Below are positions 14,503 through 21,082 of a DNA stretch of 25,081 bases, one piece after another; the stretch's first letter is position 1, and each line of letters opens with the position of its first letter. The stretch lies in assembly GCA_964565665.1 (NCBI GenBank), contig CAZMFZ010000047.1, forward strand, positions 1-25,081. The letters are read 5' to 3'. Source of the DNA: CAZMFZ01 sp964565665. GTDB lineage: Bacteria > Bacteroidota > Bacteroidia > Cytophagales > UBA9547. A program made the position numbers and the translations under genes. Below the pieces are notes generated by a model. That model ran no database searches and was not told the origin of the DNA. It saw nothing but the letters and a program-made list of their open reading frames with translations.

Positions 14503-17241
14503 TTATGCAAAAGCCGCTTTTACCAATTCTGCTTGCTCTTTTGTATGAATTTTCATGTAGCCTGTGGCTGGAGATGAACTTGGTTTTCTGGCTATTACTT
14601 GCATAGATACTTTGAGATAAATGCGAATTACATAATCCCAATAGCCCATATTTTGAGGTTCTTCCTGCACCCAACAAACCCTAGCCAATTGGTATTTGAC
14701 CAAAATTGCCGTTACTTGTTTTTCAGGAAATGGATACAATTGCTCTATTCTGACTATGGCAACGTCTTTCCTATTATTTGTTTGTTGCTCGTTTAATAAA
14801 TCGTAATAAACCTTTCCTGTGCAAAGCAATACTTTTTTCACCTGTTTCGTATCTACATAACTGTCATCGTATGTTTCCTTGAATGAGCCATTCATAATAT
14901 CATCTACCGAAGAAATCACTAATGGGTGACGCAGAAGAGATTTTGGAGTGAAAATCACGCATGGTTTGCGGAAATTCCAAGCCAATTGCCTACGCATAAT
15001 ATGGAAGATGTTGGCAGGCGTAGTGAGGTTGGCAATTATCATGTTGTACTCTGCCGCCATTTGCAAGAAGCGTTCGGGCCGAGCAGACGAATGTTCTGGT
15101 CCTTGACCTTCATAGCCATGAGGCAGCAACATTACCAAGCCATTCATTCTCGTCCATTTGGTTTCAGCACTTGATATGAATTGGTCAATCATCGTTTGAG
15201 CTCCATTGGAAAAGTCGCCAAATTGGGCTTCCCATATTACCAACGCATTGGGCGTAGCCATAGCGTAGCCATATTCAAAACCTAGCACACCATATTCTGA
15301 AAGCAAAGAATTGAATATTTTAATTTTAGATTGGTCTTCTTGTATATTGTCTATCTGGCAATAAGATTCATTGGTTTCAGTATCGAAAAAGCAAGCGTGA
15401 CGATGTGAAAATGTGCCTCTTTTTACATCTTGCCCGCTAAAACGCACAATTTTTTTCTCCGCAAGCAGCGAACCATACGCAAGCAATTCGGCCAAAGCCC
15501 AGTTTACTTTTTTATCTTCAAATAGCAATTTTGAACGCTCTTTTAACAAATTCTCTATTTGTTTCAAAGGCTTGAAACTGGCAGGCGTGCTAGTAAGTGC
15601 TTTTGCTATTTTATCAAAAGTTTCTTTACTTATAGATGTATTTGGCGATTGCTCAAAGTCCTTTTCAGTTGCTTTTTGCAAATGCAGCCATTCTTGCTCC
15701 AATTTTTGAGGAATATATTTCAATGCCTTTTCCTTCACCATGCTCAGTTTGCTTTGCAATAGTTCTTTGAATTGTACATCCATTTCCTCAGCTTGTGAAG
15801 CATTTAATTCACCTCTATCTATTAATCTTTGCTTATAAAGTTCTCTTACATTGGAATGTTTAGCAATGGCTGCATACATTTTAGGTTGTGTAAAGCGAGG
15901 CTCGTCACTCTCATTATGCCCATTTTTGCGGTAGCAAACCATATCTATAAATATGTCTTTCCCAAAAAACTGACGGTATTCTATGGCTGTTTTGGCTGCA
16001 AATGCTACTGCTTCGGTATCGTCTCCATTTACGTGAATAATTGGGGCATCAATTACTTTGGCGACATCGGTACAATAAACTCCAGAACGTGCATCTTCCA
16101 AATCGGTAGTGAAACCGACCTGATTATTGATTACAAAGTGAATAGTGCCACCCGTTGTGTATCCCCTCAAATTAGCCATTTGAATAGTTTCGAACACTAC
16201 GCCTTGCCCGGCTACAGCAGCATCGCCATGAATTAAAATCGGTACTGCTTTTGAAAAATCGCCCTTATATTCATCATCAATCTGAGCTCTTGTATACCCT
16301 AAAACCAAAGGATCTACTGCTTCAAGATGTGAAGGGTTTGGCATCAATTTCAAGTGCATTTTTTTGTTATATAATGTGGTAATCTCGCTCGAATACCCCA
16401 TGTGATATTTTACATCACCCTGACCTTGAATATCGTCTGGGTTAATATTCCCTTCAAATTCATTGAATATCTGCTCATACGTTTTGCCCATAATGTTGCA
16501 AAGCATGTTCAGCCTGCCCCTGTGAGCCATACCAATCACCACTTCTTGCACGCCCATTAGTGAAGCCACATTTATAATAGTGTCTATGGCCACAATAGTA
16601 TTTTCACCTCCTTCCAAGCCAAATCTTTTCTGACCTACATATTTAGTAGCCAAGAAATTTTCAAACAAAACTGCTTCATTTAGTTTGGAAAGAATGCGTG
16701 TTTTGATTTCGTGCGATGGATTGTAGGCCTGTGCAGCTTTCTCAAATTCGGTACGCAACCAACGCTGAATTTCAGGTTTGCGAATGAAAGTATATTCAAA
16801 TCCGAACGAACCCACATACACCTTGCGAAGTGTATCAATAATCTCTTTCAGACTTGCATTTTCTAGCCCTATTTCCTTACCTGCTTTAAATTTTATGGTC
16901 AAATCAGCATCGCTAAGCCCGAAATCAGATAAATTAAGCCCTGCCTCGTGGTCTCTTCTTTCCCTGATAGGATTGGTGCTAGCTTTCAAATGCCCCCATC
17001 TTCTATAGCTACGAATGAGGTTGTAAACAAATATTTCTTTTTCATTAAAGCTCTCGCTTGGTTGGGCTGAACCATTTTTAGCATAGCCATTACTTTCCCC
17101 ATATTTAGCTAAAGAAAAATCGAAGCCTTCAAAAAATTTTTGCCAAGTAAAATCTACTGATTCAGGGTTTTCTTTATAAGATTGATAAAGGGTGTCGATG
17201 GAAATCGGGTCTGCGTTTGCGATGAAGGAAAACTGGTCCAT
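14503..17241 (-). CDS. sucA: 2-oxoglutarate dehydrogenase E1 component
   Basis: SucA is the thiamine-diphosphate enzyme that decarboxylates 2-oxoglutarate and passes the succinyl group to E2 (SucB) in the TCA cycle. The 912-residue protein starts MDQFSFIANADPISIDTLYQ, the E2-binding N-terminus typical of the family, and has GMAHRGRLNML (237-247), IHGDAAVAGQGVVFETIQM (337-355), the ThDP-binding region VNGDDTEAV...YRKNGHNESDEPRF (404-450), a transketolase-like pyrimidine domain with SEYGVLGFEYGYAM and LPHGYEGQGPEHSSARPERFLQ (split here for length), and a C-terminal QEEPQNMGYWDYV. The gene for E2, often next to sucA, is not in the window; the GNAT and DinB genes lie upstream on the same strand with about 100 bases between, so coupling is unclear. 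Confidence 0.96.
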   Translation of the reverse strand: MDQFSFIANADPISIDTLYQSYKENPESVDFTWQKFFEGFDFSLAKYGESNGYAKNGSAQPSESFNEKEIFVYNLIRSYRRWGHLKASTNPIRERRDHEAGLNLSDFGLSDADLTIKFKAGKEIGLENASLKEIIDTLRKVYVGSFGFEYTFIRKPEIQRWLRTEFEKAAQAYNPSHEIKTRILSKLNEAVLFENFLATKYVGQKRFGLEGGENTIVAIDTIINVASLMGVQEVVIGMAHRGRLNMLCNIMGKTYEQIFNEFEGNINPDDIQGQGDVKYHMGYSSEITTLYNKKMHLKLMPNPSHLEAVDPLVLGYTRAQIDDEYKGDFSKAVPILIHGDAAVAGQGVVFETIQMANLRGYTTGGTIHFVINNQVGFTTDLEDARSGVYCTDVAKVIDAPIIHVNGDDTEAVAFAAKTAIEYRQFFGKDIFIDMVCYRKNGHNESDEPRFTQPKMYAAIAKHSNVRELYKQRLIDRGELNASQAEEMDVQFKELLQSKLSMVKEKALKYIPQKLEQEWLHLQKATEKDFEQSPNTSISKETFDKIAKALTSTPASFKPLKQIENLLKERSKLLFEDKKVNWALAELLAYGSLLAEKKIVRFSGQDVKRGTFSHRHACFFDTETNESYCQIDNIQEDQSKIKIFNSLLSEYGVLGFEYGYAMATPNALVIWEAQFGDFSNGAQTMIDQFISSAETKWTRMNGLVMLLPHGYEGQGPEHSSARPERFLQMAAEYNMIIANLTTPANIFHIMRRQLAWNFRKPCVIFTPKSLLRHPLVISSVDDIMNGSFKETYDDSYVDTKQVKKVLLCTGKVYYDLLNEQQTNNRKDVAIVRIEQLYPFPEKQVTAILVKYQLARVCWVQEEPQNMGYWDYVIRIYLKVSMQVIARKPSSSPATGYMKIHTKEQAELVKAAFA

Positions 17242-17343
17242 GTTATGTATTGGTAACGGAATATTTGGCTAAGGTAAATAAAGCCGTAAAAATACTATTA
17301 ATTGTGTGATTAACAGTATTTGAAGCCTATAAAAAGAGTTGAA

Positions 17344-17787
17344 TTAACAATCCCAGCTATAATAATTGTGATCAGAATCTAATTCAAAGCCTGTATTCTG
17401 ATACAAATTATTGCCAATGTCGTTCGATTTGGTAGTTTCTAAAATCATACCGCAACTGAGGGTGGTTTTGCAAAAGGTTTTGGCTGCATCAATCAAAGCA
17501 ACTGAAATTCCAAGTCCTCGAAAATGAGTTTCTACATACAAATCATTCAAAAGCCACAATTTTTTCATGCGGGTAGACGAAAAAATAGGGTACAATTGCA
17601 CAAATCCAGTTAAAATTTTCTCTTTATTTTCTTGAACAAAAATCTCAGAATCGTTATTCCTCAACCGTTCTGCTAAAAATAATTTCGCCTGTTCAATGTC
17701 TGAATTCTTTTGGTAGAAAATTCGATAATTATCAAATAGAGTCACTAATTTATCCAAATCAGTAAATTCAGCCTTTCTTGTTGTCAT
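17344..17787 (-). CDS. GNAT family N-acetyltransferase
   Basis: The 147-residue protein has the GNAT fold order: an N-terminal helix (FTDLDKLVTLFDNYRIFY), beta strands with IFVQENKEKILTGFVQLYP, then motif A LNDLYVETHFRGLGISVALI (residues 80-99), where R-G-x-G-I contacts the pyrophosphate of acetyl-CoA, and motif B LETTKSNDIGNNLYQNTGFE. It would transfer an acetyl group from acetyl-CoA to an unknown small molecule or protein. ATG at 17787 lies three bases after the stop of the DinB-like gene, so the two are an operon. Confidence 0.85.
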   Translation of the reverse strand: MTTRKAEFTDLDKLVTLFDNYRIFYQKNSDIEQAKLFLAERLRNNDSEIFVQENKEKILTGFVQLYPIFSSTRMKKLWLLNDLYVETHFRGLGISVALIDAAKTFCKTTLSCGMILETTKSNDIGNNLYQNTGFELDSDHNYYSWDC

Positions 17788-17790
17788 TTT

Positions 17791-18309
17791 TTATAATAAT
17801 GGATAATACTTTTCTTCAATCACTTTCAAATGATGTTGTTGATGCCCAACCATTTGAAAACCAAGGGCTAGCACTGATATTTCTATCCTAAAGCAAATGC
17901 CTATATTATGAATAGTAGAGACTTCAAAACTTTTAAAAAGCATTATATTAGACGATTTTACCTCCAACAATTCATTTAATATATCATCTATATTTCTTTT
18001 ATGAGCAAATGAATGGGCAGCCAATAATTTCTCGTCATAGCTGGGTAACACCGTTTTATCGCCACGGGCAAATCGCAACGCTCGATAAGCTTGTATGCGA
18101 TCGTTATCAATTAAGTGCTGGAAAATATCCTTTACCGTCCATTTGCCAGGTTGATACACTTTATCTCCTATTTCTTTTAGCTTTTTTATATTAATATTCT
18201 CTATATCAATCTTAGATTTTTCTAAAGCGTCAAACAGATTTTCTTCAACTACCAGATTAATATAGCGGTCGAAAAACTCCGGCATGGGATTAATTTCACT
18301 TTTTGTCAT
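17791..18309 (-). CDS. DinB-like (DinB_2) metal-binding protein
   Basis: The 172-residue protein has the four-helix DinB_2 layout with its metal-binding histidines: His65 in KWTVKDIFQHLIDNDR and the pair near the C-terminus in GHQQHHLKVIEEKY (His156, 159, 160). Relatives bind a divalent metal and include thiol transferases, but the substrate cannot be inferred here. The following segment YRALRFARGDK is typical of the family. It is the first gene of a two-gene unit with the GNAT acetyltransferase. A perfect palindrome TGATATATCA (18312-18321) lies just before its start. It is divergent from rpiB, 100 bases away. Confidence 0.8.
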   Translation of the reverse strand: MTKSEINPMPEFFDRYINLVVEENLFDALEKSKIDIENINIKKLKEIGDKVYQPGKWTVKDIFQHLIDNDRIQAYRALRFARGDKTVLPSYDEKLLAAHSFAHKRNIDDILNELLEVKSSNIMLFKSFEVSTIHNIGICFRIEISVLALGFQMVGHQQHHLKVIEEKYYPLL

Positions 18310-18376
18310 TTTGATATATCACAATTTCATTTTGTAAATGTATCAAATGCTTATATAAATAATTTAGACATTGATT

Positions 18377-18384
18377 TATATTTG
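18377..18384 (+). promoter_or_regulatory. Candidate -7 element of the rpiB promoter
   Basis: TATATTTG matches TAnnTTTG exactly, 25 bases before the rpiB ATG at 18410. No convincing TTG is present at the -33 distance. Confidence 0.45.
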
Positions 18385-18409
18385 TAGCACTTTATAAACA
18401 AGAGTACAA

Positions 18410-18838
18410 ATGAAAATTGCCATTGCAGCCGACCATGCCGGAGTTGCCCACAAAAAGTCTATTTTAGAATTTTTAAAAGCCCAAGGCCATGAAGTGAAAG
18501 ACTTCGGAACCAACAGCGAAACATCGGTCGATTATGCCGATTATGCACATCCTGTGGCTAAGGTGGTTGAAAATAAAGAATTTAACTATGGAATTTTAAT
18601 ATGCGGTACGGCCAACGGAATGCTGATGACAGCCAATAAGCACCAAGAAATTAGAGCCGGGTTGGCTTGGACAGAAGAAGTAGCGGGAATCATCCGTGCT
18701 CACAACAATGCAAATATTATTGGAATTCCAGCAAGGTTTGTAAGTGTAGAAGCTGCTATTGCTATGGTAAACAAGTTTTTAAATACTGAATTTGAAGGCG
18801 GAAGGCACGAAAATAGAATTAATAAAATACCTTGCTAA
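18410..18838 (+). CDS. rpiB: Ribose-5-phosphate isomerase B
   Basis: RpiB interconverts ribose 5-phosphate and ribulose 5-phosphate in the pentose phosphate pathway. The 142-residue protein shows the RpiB/LacAB pattern: IAADHAG with Asp8-His9, DFGTNS, VDYADYAHPVA, the catalytic Cys65 in GILICGTANGMLMTANKH, and RAHNNANIIGIPARF with His98. The GTANGM form, with Ala where many have Gly, is a minor variant. Length is normal. The next gene, rpsT, has its own promoter overlapping the end of this one. Confidence 0.93.
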   Translation: MKIAIAADHAGVAHKKSILEFLKAQGHEVKDFGTNSETSVDYADYAHPVAKVVENKEFNYGILICGTANGMLMTANKHQEIRAGLAWTEEVAGIIRAHNNANIIGIPARFVSVEAAIAMVNKFLNTEFEGGRHENRINKIPC

Positions 18839-18861
18839 ATAAAAATCTTCCACTATCTTTG
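18832..18861 (+). promoter_or_regulatory. Promoter of rpsT
   Basis: TTG at 18832-18834, a 19-base spacer and TATCTTTG at 18854-18861 make a full match to the Bacteroidota TTG-N19-TAnnTTTG pattern. Its -33 element overlaps the last codons of rpiB. Transcription would start near 18868, leaving a leader of about 19 bases. Confidence 0.7.
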
Positions 18862-18886
18862 CAGTCCTTTTTCAGAAAACACAGCA

Positions 18887-19144
18887 ATGGCAAATCATAA
18901 ATCAGCAATCAAAAGGATTCGTACAAACGAAGCAAAAAGACTTAGAAACAGATATCAGTTGAAAACCACCCGTACCTTCATCAAAAGATTGAAAGCATTG
19001 GATAAAAAAGTGGATGCTGATAAATTATATATTGAGGTTTCTTCAATGCTTGATAAATTGGCAAAGAAAAATATCATTCATTGGAAAAATGCAGCCAATA
19101 AGAAATCAAAACTGGCACATTTCGTAGCGAAAATAGCTGCTTAG
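18887..19144 (+). CDS. rpsT: 30S ribosomal protein bS20
   Basis: bS20 binds 16S rRNA in the body of the small subunit. The 85-residue, very basic protein begins MANHKSAIKRIRTNEAKRLR, the family N-terminus, continues with RNRYQLKTTRTFIKRL, and ends with KNIIHWKNAANKKSKLAHFV, where relatives have a K-G-x-I/L-H-K-N-x-A-x-R-x-K-S-R-L pattern. It has a complete promoter in the end of rpiB and a strong intrinsic terminator 19 bases after its stop, so it is a monocistronic unit. Confidence 0.97.
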   Translation: MANHKSAIKRIRTNEAKRLRNRYQLKTTRTFIKRLKALDKKVDADKLYIEVSSMLDKLAKKNIIHWKNAANKKSKLAHFVAKIAA

Positions 19145-19163
19145 TCGATTTGGTAAAAAATAC

Positions 19164-19196
19164 AGCCCTTGTAAATTAATTTTACAAGGGCTTTTT
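19164..19196. terminator. Strong intrinsic terminator, probably bidirectional
   Basis: AGCCCTTGTAAA (19164-19175) and TTTACAAGGGCT (19181-19192) form a perfect 12-bp stem with a 5-nt loop, followed by TTTTT on the plus strand. On the minus strand it is followed by GTATTTTTTACC, so it can also end the SelW-like gene, whose TAA (19184-19182) lies inside the stem. Confidence 0.9.
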
Positions 19197-19487
19197 CATT
19201 TCCAGTGAACGGTCTGTGTGGCCTAAATTCTTATTTGGTGCAATCAAGTCACGCACAAGTGCTTTTAACTCCTTGATTTCAGGGAAACGGCCTTCAATTT
19301 TCCGGTTAAAAATAGGCTTTTCATCCAACCTAATTTCAAAATTTCCCCCAATTTCCGAAGGTACAAGCGATACCTCATAAAGCTCTTCTTCAAATGTGGA
19401 AAGCAACTCCTGTGCCATCCAAGCCGAGCGAAGCAGCCAGCTACACTTTGGGCAATATTCTATGGTGATTTTGGGCTTTTTAAGCAT
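19182..19487 (-). CDS. SelT/SelW/SelH family (Rdx) thioredoxin-fold protein
   Basis: The 101-residue protein has the SelW-like fold pattern: strand ITIEYCPKCSWLLRSAWMAQ with the C-x-x-C pair Cys12/Cys15, then a helix, EVSLVPSEIGGNFEIRLDEK with the GG-F-E/I turn, and FPEIKELKALVRDLIAPNKNLGH, which is conserved in bacterial members. Here both active positions are Cys, not selenocysteine. The exact redox partner is unknown. It is convergent with rpsT and shares its terminator. The C-terminal tail RSLEMKKPL is within the hairpin-coding DNA. Confidence 0.85.
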   Translation of the reverse strand: MLKKPKITIEYCPKCSWLLRSAWMAQELLSTFEEELYEVSLVPSEIGGNFEIRLDEKPIFNRKIEGRFPEIKELKALVRDLIAPNKNLGHTDRSLEMKKPL

Positions 19488-19900
19488 GTCAAATTATCAA
19501 TTTAAAAATGAAAAATAATTGAGGTTTCAATTTGGCAATTCCTATTCATTTATTAGCAAAAAGGTGTAATTTAAGCTGTAATTTACAGATATATTTATAG
19601 ACCATATTCATTAATATCTCGTTAAAAGTATATATACTTCAGATTTACAAGCCACCATATTTTTTGTAAATGTGCATAAGTTTTTTTATTGAATCCAGAG
19701 GCAAAAATAGCGTAACCAATACTTATTTATTATCGATATAATAAGCTATCAATCAATGTATTATACATGATAAAATAGGCAAAGGCGGCACTTATAAGCC
19801 CACTTGCAAACACGTAACAATTTGTTAATATTTGTTTCATCGATTTGCACAGCATCTCAGTGCCATTTTATAAAGTAGAGAAATCAATACTCCACTTTTC
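19488..19900. other. 413-base intergenic region with three perfect palindromes
   Basis: No credible gene is seen here. The region is AT-rich and contains three perfect palindromes: CTGTAATTTACAG (19576-19588), AAGTATATATACTT (19626-19639) and ATGTATTATACAT (19756-19768). The first and third share the form TGTA-N3-TACA. It lies upstream of nrdB, so these may be regulator sites for ribonucleotide reductase, or for the divergent SelW-like gene. I found no complete TAnnTTTG promoter; TTAATATTTG near 19825 is one base off in spacing. Confidence 0.45.
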
Positions 19901-19972
19901 ATGAAAATAATCGGAAATCTATCAAACATTCGAAGCAGCACACGAAGTTATAAGGGGAAAACTATAAGCAAT

Positions 19973-20950
19973 ATGAATATGCCATCAGACGAAAAATTAT
20001 TGATTGAAAACCCCAATCGCTTTGTGTTGTTTCCGATTCAACATCAAGATGTTTGGCACATGTACAAAAAAGCAGAAGCCAGTATATGGACTGCTGAAGA
20101 AATAGATCTTTCTCAAGATGCAAACGATTGGGCAAGGCTAAACAATGAAGAGAAGCATTTTGTGAGCCATGTATTGGCATTTTTTGCGGCAAGTGATGGT
20201 ATAGTGAATGAAAATCTGGCGATGAACTTTTTCAATGAAGTACAGTATCCAGAAGCCAAGTGTTTTTACGGTTTTCAAATAATGATGGAGAATATTCATT
20301 CTGAAACCTACTCATTATTGATTGATACTTATATTAAAGACAATAAAGAGAAAGATAAGTTATTCAATGCACTTACCACCATTGATTGTGTAAAGAAAAA
20401 GGGAGAATGGGCATTGAAATGGATTAACAGCCCGCATTTCACCGAGCGCTTGGTGGCATTTTGTGCCGTAGAAGGCATATTTTTCTCGGGAAGTTTTTGC
20501 TCGATATTTTGGTTGAAAAAACGTGGATTAATGCCTGGATTGAGCTTTTCGAATGAACTTATTTCACGTGATGAAGCGTTACATTGTGAGTTTGCATGCT
20601 TGCTTTACACCGACCATATAAAAAATAAATTGCCTGAAGAAAGGGTTTTTGAAATCATTACCGATGCAGTGAAAATTGAGCAAGAATTCGTAACAGATGC
20701 TCTGCCTGTGAATCTGATAGGCATGAATGCCAAACTAATGAGCCAATACATCGAATATGTGGCTGATGTGTGGTTGCAGGCTTTGGGATGTAGCAAATAT
20801 TACGGTACGCAAAATCCATTCGACTTTATGGAATTGATTTCGCTACAAAATAAAACCAATTTCTTTGAGAAAAGAGTAGCAGAATACCAAAAAGCAGGCG
20901 TAATGGGCGACAAGACAGCTCAGTCATTTACTGTAGATGCCGACTTTTAA
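19973..20950 (+). CDS. nrdB: Ribonucleoside-diphosphate reductase beta subunit (class Ia)
   Basis: NrdB makes the tyrosyl radical used by NrdA to reduce ribonucleoside diphosphates. Counting from a possible start at 19901, the di-iron ligands are Asp99 (FFAASDG), Glu130 and His133 (MMENIHSETY), Glu191 (AVEGIFFSG), Glu225 and His228 (SRDEALHCE), and the radical tyrosine is Tyr137; subtract 24 for the start used here. The end FTVDADF is the flexible tail that docks on NrdA. ATG at 19973 (or 19979) is chosen because relatives begin about here (PSDEKLLIENPNRFVLFP) and an AAGGGG-like site lies upstream; the frame is open from ATG 19901, which would add 24 residues with no recognisable homology. 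nrdA follows after 132 bases. Confidence 0.93.
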   Translation: MNMPSDEKLLIENPNRFVLFPIQHQDVWHMYKKAEASIWTAEEIDLSQDANDWARLNNEEKHFVSHVLAFFAASDGIVNENLAMNFFNEVQYPEAKCFYGFQIMMENIHSETYSLLIDTYIKDNKEKDKLFNALTTIDCVKKKGEWALKWINSPHFTERLVAFCAVEGIFFSGSFCSIFWLKKRGLMPGLSFSNELISRDEALHCEFACLLYTDHIKNKLPEERVFEIITDAVKIEQEFVTDALPVNLIGMNAKLMSQYIEYVADVWLQALGCSKYYGTQNPFDFMELISLQNKTNFFEKRVAEYQKAGVMGDKTAQSFTVDADF

Positions 20951-21037
20951 TGTTGAATCTCGTCCAAAATATTTGCCTAAGATAACTAGGTAGATAAGAT
21001 GTAGAAAACTTGTTATCTTAAAGAAGAATAACTGTAT

Positions 21038-21045
21038 TAAGTTTG
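21038..21045 (+). promoter_or_regulatory. Candidate -7 element of an nrdA promoter
   Basis: TAAGTTTG matches TAnnTTTG, 37 bases before the nrdA start. The nearest TTG (21010-21012) is 25 bases upstream, too far for a good -33 element. It could give nrdA its own transcript in addition to read-through from nrdB. Confidence 0.35.
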
Positions 21046-21082
21046 AATTTGGAATAAACAGCCATGAGGTTGTACACATAAC

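Noticed and set aside
19901..19972. 24-residue N-terminal extension of NrdB from ATG 19901
   Set aside because: No homology to the family N-terminus, and a better start with an AAGGGG-like site follows at 19973; left as an alternative only.
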